Shown here: piece by piece, positions 8,453 through 16,205 of the stretch
How the letters are laid out: each line of letters begins with the position of its first letter
Numbering within the stretch: position 1 is the first letter of the stretch
NCBI GenBank assembly: GCA_945860095.1
Contig: CAMAPP010000019.1
Coordinates: 1 to 34,849, forward strand
Source: Rhizobium sp. Q54
GTDB lineage: Bacteria > Pseudomonadota > Alphaproteobacteria > CADEGL01
Direction of reading: 5' to 3'
DNA: 34,849 bases
Position numbers and translations under genes: made by a program
Notes under the pieces: model-generated
Told to the model about the DNA's origin: nothing
Databases searched by the model: none
What the model saw: the letters and a program-made list of their open reading frames with translations, nothing else

Positions 8453-9292
8453 ATGCGCAGCAATCGTGTCGTCGCCAATCCCATCGCGGGCGCGCTGGGC
8501 GCCGAAATCGAGGGCGTCGATCTTTCCCAGCCGCTCGACGAGGAAACCTTCGCCGCCATCCGCCAGGCCCTGCTCGATCATCTCGTGATCTTCTTCCACG
8601 ATCAAAAAATCCAGCCCGCTCACATGAAGGCGCTGGCCAGCCGCTTCGGTCCGCTCGACGTCCACCCCTTCGTCAACGCGGCCCGCGACAGCCGCCAAGA
8701 TCCCGAGGTCTTCGAAGTCCGCCACGAGCCGGGCGAGCGCTATGTCTTCGGCGAAGGTTGGCACATGGACCACACCTGGAAGCAGCATCCCATGATGGGC
8801 GCGCTGCTTTACGCCGTCGAAGCGCCCGAATACGGCGGCGATACCTTGTTCGCCAATATGTATCTGGCCTACGAAACCCTATCCGAAGCCATGCGGCGCT
8901 TTCTCGATTCTTTGCGGGCCGTGCATGCGGCGAATCCCGCGCTCTATGTCGGCGACCCCAATTTGAACCTCACCCCCGAACAGATCGACGCCATGCGCGC
9001 CGTGCATCCCCTCGTGCGCACCCATCCCGACACCAAGCGCAAGCTCTTGTTGTTTCACCCGCACATCGTCCGCCATTTCGAGGGCTGGAGCATCGAGGAA
9101 AGCAAACCGCTCATGGATTTCCTCGCCGCACACGCGACCAAGCCCGAATTCACCTGCCGCTTTCGCTGGCGCAAGGGCGATCTCGCGTTCTGGGACAACC
9201 GGGCGCTGATGCACAACCCAATCGTGGACTACCAGGACAAGCTTCGCGTCATGCACCGGGTGGCGATCAACGGCACCGAACCGGCCTACTGA
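8453..9292 (+). CDS. TauD/TfdA-family Fe(II)/2-oxoglutarate dioxygenase
   Basis: A protein of about 279 residues of the TauD/TfdA family, cytosolic enzymes that use Fe(II), O2 and 2-oxoglutarate to hydroxylate substrates such as taurine, 2,4-D or carnitine-like compounds, often causing C-S, C-O or C-N cleavage. The iron ligands are visible as His104 and Asp106 in GWHMDHTW and the distal His268 in VMHRVAINGT, where the following Arg is expected to bind 2-oxoglutarate. Two starts are possible, 8447 and 8453; GGGA at 8442-8445 is better spaced for 8453, so that one is used. It lies 48 bp after the FAD-oxidase array on the same strand and probably belongs to that operon, where oxidative removal of an N-substituent would be a consistent role (inference). 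It converges on the next gene with 14 bp between stops. Confidence 0.92.
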   Translation: MRSNRVVANPIAGALGAEIEGVDLSQPLDEETFAAIRQALLDHLVIFFHDQKIQPAHMKALASRFGPLDVHPFVNAARDSRQDPEVFEVRHEPGERYVFGEGWHMDHTWKQHPMMGALLYAVEAPEYGGDTLFANMYLAYETLSEAMRRFLDSLRAVHAANPALYVGDPNLNLTPEQIDAMRAVHPLVRTHPDTKRKLLLFHPHIVRHFEGWSIEESKPLMDFLAAHATKPEFTCRFRWRKGDLAFWDNRALMHNPIVDYQDKLRVMHRVAINGTEPAY

Positions 9293-9306
9293 ACCGCAGC
9301 CGCGTC

Positions 9307-10155
9307 TTAGGCGAGCGTCACTTCGCCTGTCATGGCTTGTTGACCGTCGGGGCCTATGGCCTCAAGCGCGACCGTGTCGCCCTTGGGGGTACCCTGCACG
9401 CGGAACGGCTGGCCGTCGAATAGCGGCCCGCGCGCGCGGAAGGAAAAGCCCGCGACCGGTCGGCGGCTATTTCGGCGCGGCAATTCGGCAAGGTACGTCG
9501 CCGTCAGCGGGCCGTGGACCACGAGGCCCGGATAGCCTTCCTCGCCCATGGCATAGGCCCGGTCGTAATGGATGCGGTGGCCGTTGAAAGTGAGCGCGGA
9601 ATAACGGAAGAGCAAAACCGGATCGGGCGCGACCTCGCGCGACCAGGCGCCCGGCGGCACGGGCTTCATCGCCTCGCGCGCCAATGCCTTGGGCGCGGGC
9701 GTGGTACCGCCGGCCGCGCGGTACACGATGTCCATGTCCTCTTCGACGCACACCTTGCCGCCTTGGCTGAAGCGGTTCGTGACCGCGACGAAGACGAGCT
9801 TGCCGCTCTCGCCCTGTTTTTCGGAAATCGCGATAATGGTCGCGGTCTTCTCCGCGCGCTCGCCCAGGCGCAGCGCACCCGGAAAACGCAGGCGCGCGCC
9901 CGCGAACATCCGTCGCGGCAACTCGACCGGCGGCATGAACGAGCCGCGCGCCGGATGGCCGTCCGGACCGATCGCCGACTGCGGCGCATACGAGTGAAAA
10001 TATAGCCAATGCCACATGGGCGGCAGCGCATCGCCGGGACCGAGGCGCGTCTCGTTATCGTCGAGCGTCGCCAGCATGGCGCGCGCGGGCGCCAGGGCAA
10101 TCACATCCTCGACGCTTTCCGCGCGGCCGATCCACGAGTCGTACGGCGTCGCCAT
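9307..10155 (-). CDS. MaoC/FAS1-like dehydratase, mesaconyl-C4-CoA hydratase-like
   Basis: A 282-residue double-hotdog hydratase. The C-terminal half has the signature FNGHRIHYDRAYA (residues 190-202), with the candidate catalytic His196 and Asp198 in HYD, followed by EGYPGLVVHGPL. This pattern is typical of the group containing mesaconyl-C4-CoA (3-methylfumaryl-CoA) hydratase and itaconyl-CoA hydratase-like proteins. The N-terminal half is the more diverged hotdog (MWHWLYFHSYAP). The start ATG at 10155 overlaps the stop of the upstream CoA transferase (TGATG), so the two are translationally coupled. That partner resembles 2-methylfumaryl-CoA isomerase, which makes a C5-dicarboxyl-CoA role likely: hydration of mesaconyl-C4-CoA to citramalyl-CoA. 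The enzyme that would split citramalyl-CoA is not in this window. The family call is firm; the substrate is an inference. Confidence 0.85.
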   Translation of the reverse strand: MATPYDSWIGRAESVEDVIALAPARAMLATLDDNETRLGPGDALPPMWHWLYFHSYAPQSAIGPDGHPARGSFMPPVELPRRMFAGARLRFPGALRLGERAEKTATIIAISEKQGESGKLVFVAVTNRFSQGGKVCVEEDMDIVYRAAGGTTPAPKALAREAMKPVPPGAWSREVAPDPVLLFRYSALTFNGHRIHYDRAYAMGEEGYPGLVVHGPLTATYLAELPRRNSRRPVAGFSFRARGPLFDGQPFRVQGTPKGDTVALEAIGPDGQQAMTGEVTLA

Positions 10156-11393
10156 CAATCCACCTTGGCCAAATCGATGGGTCCGCCGACCACGCCCCTG
10201 TCGCGCAATTTCCCGATCTCGCCCGCGCTCAGCCCCAAAACGGTTTCAAGAATCTCGTCGGTGTGCTCGCCGAGAATTGGCGCCCGGCGCGGCGCGTCCC
10301 GCCCAGAAGCGGAAAACTGCAAAGCCAGGCCCGGAACCGGGTAGGCGCCGATTCCCGGTTGTTCGATTTCGGCGAACATCGGGTTTTTCGCCACGCGGGC
10401 ATCCTGCGCCAGCATCTCCGTGGTCGTGCGATACGGCCCCCAGCACACGCCCGTCGGCGCGAACGCCGCCGCGATCTCGCCCAGGGTCCGCGCCGCGAAC
10501 CACGGCGCCATGGCACTCCGGATTTCCGCGCGCGCCGCAAACCGCGCGCCCTCGTTACGCGCAAGATCGAGGCCGCGTGCCGTCGCGAGCGCCGCCATGG
10601 CCTCGGCCATGCCCGTGGCTTTCACGAGTTCGCTCCACATCCTCTCGGTGATCGCGACCACATAGACCATGCGGCCATCACGCGTCGCGAATTCGCTGCC
10701 GAACGCGCCGTATAGGTAATTTCCGGTCGCCGGCCGGTCCGCGCCGTTGATCGCCGCGTCGCCGACATAGCCGAGCGCGCCGACCATCGCGAACGCCACA
10801 TCGGCCAAGGACAGGCGCACGAGCTGGCCTTCCCCGCTCAGGCGCCGGTGGCGTTCGGCCGCAAGCAGGCCGAGCGCGGCCATCATGCCCGCCGTCAAAT
10901 CCCAAGCGGGCAGCGCGTTGTTCACGGGCGCGGTGCCCCCGGCGCGCTCGGGCCCCGTGGCAAAGGGAATCCCGACCGCGCTGTTGACGGTGAAATCGAC
11001 CGCCGTCGAGCCGTCGGGATTGCCGATCAAATTGAGCACCACGACATCCGGCCGCCTGGCCTTGAGCGCCTCGTAGCCGAGCGGACCGGAGGTCGCCAGA
11101 TTCGTGAGGAACAGCCCGCAATCGGGACCGGGGAGGCAAATCAGGCCCGCGACCAATTCGCGCCCCTCGGGCGTGCGCAAATCGACGGCGAGCGAACGCT
11201 TGCCTTTGTTGAGGCCCGCCCAATAGAGGCTGCGGCCCTCGCGCGTGACCGGCCAGCGCCGGGCATCGAGGCCGCCTTGCAGGGCATCGAAGCGGATCAC
11301 GTCCGCCCCCATCTGGGCGAGCGTCATGCCGGCAAGTGGCGCGGCGACGAAGGCCGAACCCTCGATCACCCGCAATCCCCTCAACAAACCCAT
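10155..11393 (-). CDS. Class III CoA transferase (CaiB/BaiF), 2-methylfumaryl-CoA isomerase-like
   Basis: A 412-residue family III CoA transferase. The N-terminus GLRVIEGSAFVAAPLAGMTLAQ and GADVIRFD are characteristic. The region with the catalytic Asp is STAVDFTVNSAVG (Asp133), a form I associate with the mesaconyl-CoA C1-C4 CoA transferase (2-methylfumaryl-CoA isomerase) branch rather than formyl- or carnitine-CoA transferases, where YD...QA is usual. That branch moves CoA within one molecule from C1 to C4 of mesaconate. The frame is open 102 bp upstream, but the ATG at 11393 gives the correct family N-terminus. Downstream it overlaps a mesaconyl-C4-CoA hydratase-like gene, the expected next step. 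It is divergent from the aminotransferase at 11507 across a 113 bp gap in which I see no clear promoter. Confidence 0.85.
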   Translation of the reverse strand: MGLLRGLRVIEGSAFVAAPLAGMTLAQMGADVIRFDALQGGLDARRWPVTREGRSLYWAGLNKGKRSLAVDLRTPEGRELVAGLICLPGPDCGLFLTNLATSGPLGYEALKARRPDVVVLNLIGNPDGSTAVDFTVNSAVGIPFATGPERAGGTAPVNNALPAWDLTAGMMAALGLLAAERHRRLSGEGQLVRLSLADVAFAMVGALGYVGDAAINGADRPATGNYLYGAFGSEFATRDGRMVYVVAITERMWSELVKATGMAEAMAALATARGLDLARNEGARFAARAEIRSAMAPWFAARTLGEIAAAFAPTGVCWGPYRTTTEMLAQDARVAKNPMFAEIEQPGIGAYPVPGLALQFSASGRDAPRRAPILGEHTDEILETVLGLSAGEIGKLRDRGVVGGPIDLAKVD

Positions 11394-11506
11394 GCGTCCT
11401 CGCCTTTTGCGCCGTCGCGACAAAACTGCCCCAGCGCGCGGATCACCGCAACGCCTTGCGTGCCCGGAGCCCCTCGGGCAGTCTCGCCCACGCAATCGAG
11501 AGCTTC

Positions 11507-12886
11507 ATGACCGCGCAAGACCCCAAGGCGCTCCGCGACGCGGACCGCCGCCATCATCTTCACCCCTTCACCGACAACAAGGCCCTGTGGGCCGAGGGCG
11601 GCACGCGCGTCATCGCCTCGGCCGAGGGCGTCTACATCGTCGAGGATTCGGGAAAACGCATTCTCGACGGCTTCGCCGGGCTGTGGTGCGTGGCGCTCGG
11701 GTATAGCCGTACGGAATTGGCCGAGGTCGCGTCGCGCCAGATGCGAACCCTGCCGTTCTACAACACCTTCTTCAAATGCACGACCGAGCCGACGGCCGCC
11801 CTGGCAAGGCGCATCGCCGCGCTGACGCCGCCTGGGCTCGAGCGCGTGTTCTTCGCCAATTCAGGCTCCGAGGCCAACGACACCATCATCCGCATGGTGC
11901 GGATTTTCTGGAATTTGCGCGCGAAACCGAAAAAGAAAATTTTCATCGGCCGGACCTTCAGCTATCACGGCTCGACCATGGCCTCGGCCTCGCTCGGCGG
12001 CATGGCCGAAATGCACGAACAGGGGGACCTGCCCTTAGGCGGGTTCGCCCATATCGAGCCGCCCTATTGGTATCGCTTCGGTGGCGACCTCTCGCCCGAG
12101 GAATACGGGAGAAAGGCCGCGCGCGCCCTCGAAACCAAGATTTTGGAATTGGGCGCGGACCATGTCGCTGCCTTCATCGGCGAACCCATCATGGGCGCGG
12201 GCGGCGTGCTCGTTCCGCCCGAGAGCTATTGGCCCGAGATCGAACGCATCTGCCGCAAGCATGACGTGCTGCTGATCAGCGACGAGGTCGTCTGCGGCTT
12301 CGGCCGGACCGGGCGTTGGTTCGGCTGCCAAACCTACGGCTTCACGCCCGATATCATGACCCTCGGCAAGCAAATCACCTCGGGCTACCTGCCGCTGTCC
12401 GCCGTGGTGATCGGCCCGCGCGTGGCCGAGACCATGATCCAGTCGGGCGGCGAATTCCGCCACGGCTTTACCTATTCCGGCCATCCCGTGACCTGCGCGG
12501 TCGGCCTCGAAACCATCCGCATTCTCGAGGACGAACGCATCGTCGAGCGCGTGTCGAACGACATCGGGCCGTATTTTCAGGCGCGTTTGCACGAACTTTC
12601 CGACCACAAACTCGTGGGCGAGGTGCGCGGCATCGGCCTTATCGGCGCGATCGAGCTTGTGGCGGACAAGGCCACGCGCACGCCCTTCGCGCCCGAAGGC
12701 CGCGCGGGTCTCGCGGTGCGCGATCACTGTCTTGCGAACGGCTTGATCCTGCGCGCGACGCGGGATTCCATGTTGCTGTCCCCGCCCCTCGTCATCAGCC
12801 GGGGCGAGGTCGATGAAATTCTGCGTATCACCCGAAAGGGCCTCGATCTCGCGGCGCTCGATCTCGCTGTGCGCCGGGGTGCTTGA
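11507..12886 (+). CDS. Class III omega-aminotransferase
   Basis: A 459-residue PLP-dependent class III aminotransferase. PLP contacts are clear: NSGSEAND (118-125), SYHGST, Asp259 in ISDEVVCGFGRTG, and the Schiff-base Lys288 in TLGKQITSGY. The overall pattern (HPFTDNKAL near the N-terminus, FYNTFFKCT, FTYSGHP) matches the omega-amino acid:pyruvate, putrescine and taurine:pyruvate group, which move a terminal amino group to pyruvate or another keto acid. The open frame extends upstream, but the ATG at 11507 starts at the expected distance from HPF; only a weak GAGAG precedes it. The SDR 49 bp downstream on the same strand could oxidise or reduce the resulting aldehyde or ketone product. The amino donor is not identifiable, but the role fits the C-N chemistry of the nearby FAD-oxidase array. 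Confidence 0.93.
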   Translation: MTAQDPKALRDADRRHHLHPFTDNKALWAEGGTRVIASAEGVYIVEDSGKRILDGFAGLWCVALGYSRTELAEVASRQMRTLPFYNTFFKCTTEPTAALARRIAALTPPGLERVFFANSGSEANDTIIRMVRIFWNLRAKPKKKIFIGRTFSYHGSTMASASLGGMAEMHEQGDLPLGGFAHIEPPYWYRFGGDLSPEEYGRKAARALETKILELGADHVAAFIGEPIMGAGGVLVPPESYWPEIERICRKHDVLLISDEVVCGFGRTGRWFGCQTYGFTPDIMTLGKQITSGYLPLSAVVIGPRVAETMIQSGGEFRHGFTYSGHPVTCAVGLETIRILEDERIVERVSNDIGPYFQARLHELSDHKLVGEVRGIGLIGAIELVADKATRTPFAPEGRAGLAVRDHCLANGLILRATRDSMLLSPPLVISRGEVDEILRITRKGLDLAALDLAVRRGA

Positions 12887-12935
12887 GGGCGGCACCTCTG
12901 CTAGATTTCTCGCCTCATCGTCCGGAGAAAGCGCC

Positions 12936-13706
12936 ATGACCGACACCGCCCATCGCCTAGACGGCCGCGTCGCCCTCATTACCGGATCGGGCGCCGGCAT
13001 GGGGCGCGCGCATGCCATCATGATGGCCGAACGCGGCGCGGACATCGCCGTCATGGACCAGAGCCGCGACGGCGCCGAGGAAACCGCCAAGGCATGCCGC
13101 CAGCACGGGCGCAAGGCACTCGTCTTCGCCCACGACATCCAAGATTTGGACGCGAACACGAAAATGGTCGCGGACATCGATCGCCAACTCGGCCGCATCG
13201 ACATCCTCGTGAACAATGCCGGCATCGGCGGCGGACGAAAGAAGCTCGAGGATATCGACGAGGCGCTGTACGACACGATGTTCGGTATCCACCTGACCGG
13301 ACATTTTTTTCTGACCAAGGATGTCGTGCCGGGCATGAAGGAGCGCCGGACCGGAAGCATCATCAATATCTCGTCGCGCTGGGCACTGACCGGCGCCGAC
13401 AATTCCTCGCACTACATCGCCTGCAAGACGGCGCTTCTCGGCCTCACCAAGGCCTGGGCCAAGGAGTTCGCGCCCTGGAATATCCGGGTTAACGCGATCG
13501 CGCCGGGCGGGGTGTGGACGGACATGGTGCTGAAAAGCGCGGGCGAGGCGCACATCCGCGAAGAGGAGAAAAAGGTGCCGCTTGGGCGCTGGGCGCAGCC
13601 CGAGGAATACGCCTATGCCGCGTGCTTCCTCGCGTCCGAGGAATCGAGCTTCATCACCGGCCAGACGCTGTCGCCGAACGGCGGCATGAGCATCGTCGGA
13701 ATTTAA
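12936..13706 (+). CDS. Short-chain dehydrogenase/reductase (SDR)
   Basis: A 256-residue classical SDR, an NAD(P)-dependent alcohol/ketone oxidoreductase of the cytosol. The cofactor motif TGSGAGMG is at 16-23, NNAG follows in the middle, and the catalytic pair is Tyr160 and Lys164 (YIACK) with a Ser in NISSR. The acidic residue at the end of beta-2 (AVMDQS) favours NAD(H), as generally seen in the family. The ATG at 12936 has a good GGAGAAA ribosome site and gives the normal length; the frame is open upstream into the aminotransferase. It follows that gene by 49 bp and converges with the alpha/beta hydrolase, with 12 bp between stops. Substrate unknown. Confidence 0.92.
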   Translation: MTDTAHRLDGRVALITGSGAGMGRAHAIMMAERGADIAVMDQSRDGAEETAKACRQHGRKALVFAHDIQDLDANTKMVADIDRQLGRIDILVNNAGIGGGRKKLEDIDEALYDTMFGIHLTGHFFLTKDVVPGMKERRTGSIINISSRWALTGADNSSHYIACKTALLGLTKAWAKEFAPWNIRVNAIAPGGVWTDMVLKSAGEAHIREEEKKVPLGRWAQPEEYAYAACFLASEESSFITGQTLSPNGGMSIVGI

Positions 13707-13718
13707 GGCCCGGGCGCC

Positions 13719-14486
13719 TTACTTCAAGCGCGCGAAAAAGACTTCGACCGCGGCGCACAGCACCTGGGGCTGTTCGAGAGCGACCGCATGGCCCGCGCCC
13801 GGAATGAGCGCGAATTGCGCGCCTTTGATGGCGTCGCGCAGACGGTGCGAACCCTCGATCCACGCTTCCTCGTCGCCGGTGACGACGAGAACGGGCGCCT
13901 TGATGCGCTTTAGTTTCGGCGCGGCGCGGAAGGTGGCGCACGACGCGATGTCAGCCTGGCAGGTGCGCGGCGGCACCGTCCGCAACATGCGGTCATAGCT
14001 CTCGACGACGCCGAGCGGCGTCTTTTTCGAGAACAGATGGCTGAGATTGCGCCTAAAGGCGCCGTCAGGATCCTTGCGCCACTGGGTGATCTCCTTCTTC
14101 GGAATCTTCCAATCGGGCGCGGAACTCATGGCGATCACGCCCTTCACGCGCTTCTTGCGGCGCGCGGCGAAATCGACGGCCATCGAGCCGCCCATCGAAT
14201 GACCCCAAAAAATGAAATCCTTGAGCTTCAGGGCCCTCACGAGCTGATCGAGGAACTTGGCATAGGCCTTGGCGTTCCCGATCGCCGGGCCATCGGAGGC
14301 GCCGCGCCCCGGAAGATCGATCGCGATGGGCGTGTGCTCGCGGCGAAAATGGCCATAGACGTTCCGCCACACGGCATGGGTGTCGTAAGCCCCATGCACC
14401 AAAAGAATGACCCGCCCCTTGGCCGAACCGATCGGACGGGGACATTTATAATGAACAAATCCGCCGCCAACCTTGACGTACGCCAT
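13719..14486 (-). CDS. Alpha/beta hydrolase
   Basis: A 255-residue alpha/beta-hydrolase fold protein without a signal peptide. The nucleophile elbow is GHSMGG with Ser97, the acid is probably Asp205 in VTGDEEAW, and the base is His233 in GAGHAVALEQP. The oxyanion region is LVHGAYDTHAVW (HG motif). The ATG at 14486 has an ideal GGAGGA ribosome site. Families of this type cleave esters, lactones or C-C bonds. It is the only gene here on this strand, with converging SDR downstream and a divergent SnoaL-like gene 182 bp away, so operon context does not narrow the substrate. Confidence 0.9.
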   Translation of the reverse strand: MAYVKVGGGFVHYKCPRPIGSAKGRVILLVHGAYDTHAVWRNVYGHFRREHTPIAIDLPGRGASDGPAIGNAKAYAKFLDQLVRALKLKDFIFWGHSMGGSMAVDFAARRKKRVKGVIAMSSAPDWKIPKKEITQWRKDPDGAFRRNLSHLFSKKTPLGVVESYDRMLRTVPPRTCQADIASCATFRAAPKLKRIKAPVLVVTGDEEAWIEGSHRLRDAIKGAQFALIPGAGHAVALEQPQVLCAAVEVFFARLK

Positions 14487-14668
14487 GGAAAGTCCTCCGT
14501 AACCGGGGCCGCACTATACGAATTGCCGCAATCGCCGCTACAGCTTTCTATCCCTCCGCCCGCTCCCGGGCTTACGCCGGTCCGCAAGGGCTGTGGCTCT
14601 GGGTCAAAAGCCGCGATACGCTGGCATCCATGGTCTCGCCGCTTCCGCCATTGCCATGAGACGGTTTT

Positions 14669-15127
14669 GTGACAAATAAGCGCAATCTGGCCATCGTCCG
14701 CGCATGGTTCCGCCTATTGGCACGGGGCGAATACGCGAAGATGCACGAACTGCAAACCAAGGATGTGGTCTGGGACGTGATCGCCGGCCCATCCGAGACT
14801 CTCGTCCCCTGGCTCGGAAAATTTCGCGGCCGCGCCGGCATCGATCGCTGCCTCGCGCGCTTTTCGGGCGCCGTCGAATCGGAAGCCTTCGAGCTTCACG
14901 ACTTCCTCACGGGTCCGGGTGGCCAGGTCGCGGTGATCGGCCGCACGCGCCTGCGCGAACGGCAAACGGGTGCGCGCATGCATATCGACTTCGTCGAATA
15001 TTTCCGTCTGCGGCGCGGCAAAATCGCCTATGTCCGAGTCTATGGCGACAGCGCGGGCGCGGCTTGCGCCTTCGCCGCCTTGCCCCGGCGTGCGACCACG
15101 CGCACAACCAAACGGGCAGCGCGATGA
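14669..15127 (+). CDS. SnoaL/NTF2-like fold protein
   Basis: A 152-residue protein with the NTF2-like (SnoaL) pattern: an N-terminal helix NLAIVRAWFRLLARGEY, a WDVIAGPSE strand region, FRGRAGIDRCLARF, and a final HIDFVEYFRLRRGKIAYVRVY segment typical of the cone-shaped fold. Members are small isomerases, hydrolases or ligand binders; no activity can be assigned. The start is a GTG at 14669. The nearest upstream ATG is out of frame and the next in-frame Met would remove the first helix, so GTG is preferred. The C-terminal tail is rich in Arg, Thr and Ala and probably disordered. It is 10 bp from the reductase that follows, joined by an unusual duplicated junction. Confidence 0.78.
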   Translation: MTNKRNLAIVRAWFRLLARGEYAKMHELQTKDVVWDVIAGPSETLVPWLGKFRGRAGIDRCLARFSGAVESEAFELHDFLTGPGGQVAVIGRTRLRERQTGARMHIDFVEYFRLRRGKIAYVRVYGDSAGAACAFAALPRRATTRTTKRAAR

Positions 15128-15149
15128 AGGCAACACGATGAAGGCCGCA
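15122..15149 (+). repeat. 14-bp tandem duplication creating a 5-codon leader at a gene junction
   Basis: CGATGAAGGCAACA (15122-15135) is followed immediately by CGATGAAGGCCGCA (15136-15149), identical at 12 of 14 positions. The first copy holds the TGA stop of the SnoaL-like gene inside ATGA. That same ATG (15124) opens a five-codon reading frame, Met-Lys-Ala-Thr-Arg, whose TGA overlaps the true reductase ATG at 15138, again as ATGA. The reductase frame is not continuous with the first ATG, since 14 is not a multiple of three. Confidence 0.7.
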
Positions 15150-16199
15150 AGATACAAGGTTCCCGGCCAACCCCTCGTGGTCGAGGACGTGCCCGAGCCC
15201 AAATTGCGCCCCGGCAGTGCCGTCGTGCGCGTGCTCGCCGCCTTCGTCGCGCCCTATTTTCACGAGATGCTCGAATCGGTCCAGCCTTACGGGATGCCGC
15301 CCCTGCCCTTCACGCCCGGCATGGATACCATCGGCGTCGTCGAACAGGTCGCGGGCGACGTGCGCGGCCTGGAAATCGGGCAGCGCGTGTTCTGCGACCA
15401 CTATTACAACACAACCAATCTCGTCTCGAAGGCCGAGAGCTGTTACATCGGCGTTTTCGGCAAGGGTGAAAATTCCAAGGCCATCATGGCCGAGTGGCCC
15501 GATGGCGGCTTTGCCGAAAAGTTGATCCTGCCGGCCGAATGTTTCACCCCTCTCGGCGCCGCCGCTTCGGTCGAACCTGCAATTCTCGTGCGCTTGGGTT
15601 GGATCGGCACGTGCTATGGCGGCTATATGCGCGCGGGCTTCCGTCCCGGCATGCGCGTCGTGGTCAACGCCGCGACGGGCCTCATGGGGTCGGCGGGATT
15701 GGTTCTGGCGCTCGCGATGGGCGCCGCGCGCGTCGTCGCGGTCGGACGCAAGGCGCGTGTGCTCGAGGAATTGACCGCGCTCGACCCGCGCCGCGTGGTG
15801 GCGGTGCGCGCGAATTCCCCCGATGCGGCCGCCGCAATTCGCGGCGCCTGCGGCGGCGCCGATATCGTGCTCGACGCGGTCGGCGACATTGCCGATCCGA
15901 CCAGCACCGTGAACGCGGTGGCCGCGCTCGCGCCTTACGGCACCGCCATTCTCGCCGGCGGCGTGAACGCGCCGCTCAACGTCAACACGAAGTGGATTCT
16001 CGACAACCAAGTACGCATCCTGGGATCGAGCTGGTTTCCCCGCGCGGCCATGGCGCAATTGCTGGCGATGATCGGTGCAGGCGCGCTCGACATGGGCGTC
16101 TTTCGCGCCCAATCCTGGCCCTTGTCCAAGGTGAACGAGGCGATCGCGCGCGCCGCCAAGGGGCCGGGCGGGCTCGAACACCTGGCTCTGGCGCCCTAA
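15138..16199 (+). CDS. Medium-chain dehydrogenase/reductase lacking the usual zinc motif
   Basis: A 353-residue medium-chain dehydrogenase/reductase. The N-terminal GroES-like domain and a Rossmann domain (VVNAATGLMGSAG, about residues 171-183, then ARVVAVGRKARVLEEL) are clear, and the C-terminus has the usual WPLSKVNEAIARA helix. The catalytic-zinc signature of alcohol dehydrogenases (GHE...G and the first-domain Cys) is missing: the segment reads PGMDTIGVV, and no structural four-Cys lobe is seen. It is therefore better read as a zinc-independent or atypical MDR, such as a quinone or enoyl reductase-like enzyme. GAAGG eight bases upstream of 15138 serves as ribosome site. The amidohydrolase starts 6 bp after its stop, so the three plus-strand genes here are likely one operon. 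Confidence 0.85.
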   Translation: MKAARYKVPGQPLVVEDVPEPKLRPGSAVVRVLAAFVAPYFHEMLESVQPYGMPPLPFTPGMDTIGVVEQVAGDVRGLEIGQRVFCDHYYNTTNLVSKAESCYIGVFGKGENSKAIMAEWPDGGFAEKLILPAECFTPLGAAASVEPAILVRLGWIGTCYGGYMRAGFRPGMRVVVNAATGLMGSAGLVLALAMGAARVVAVGRKARVLEELTALDPRRVVAVRANSPDAAAAIRGACGGADIVLDAVGDIADPTSTVNAVAALAPYGTAILAGGVNAPLNVNTKWILDNQVRILGSSWFPRAAMAQLLAMIGAGALDMGVFRAQSWPLSKVNEAIARAAKGPGGLEHLALAP

Positions 16200-16205
16200 G
16201 GCTTT

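Noticed and set aside
9307-11393. 3-hydroxypropionate bicycle for carbon fixation
   Set aside because: Only two resembling steps are present; malonyl-CoA reductase, propionyl-CoA synthase and the citramalyl-CoA lyase are not in the window.
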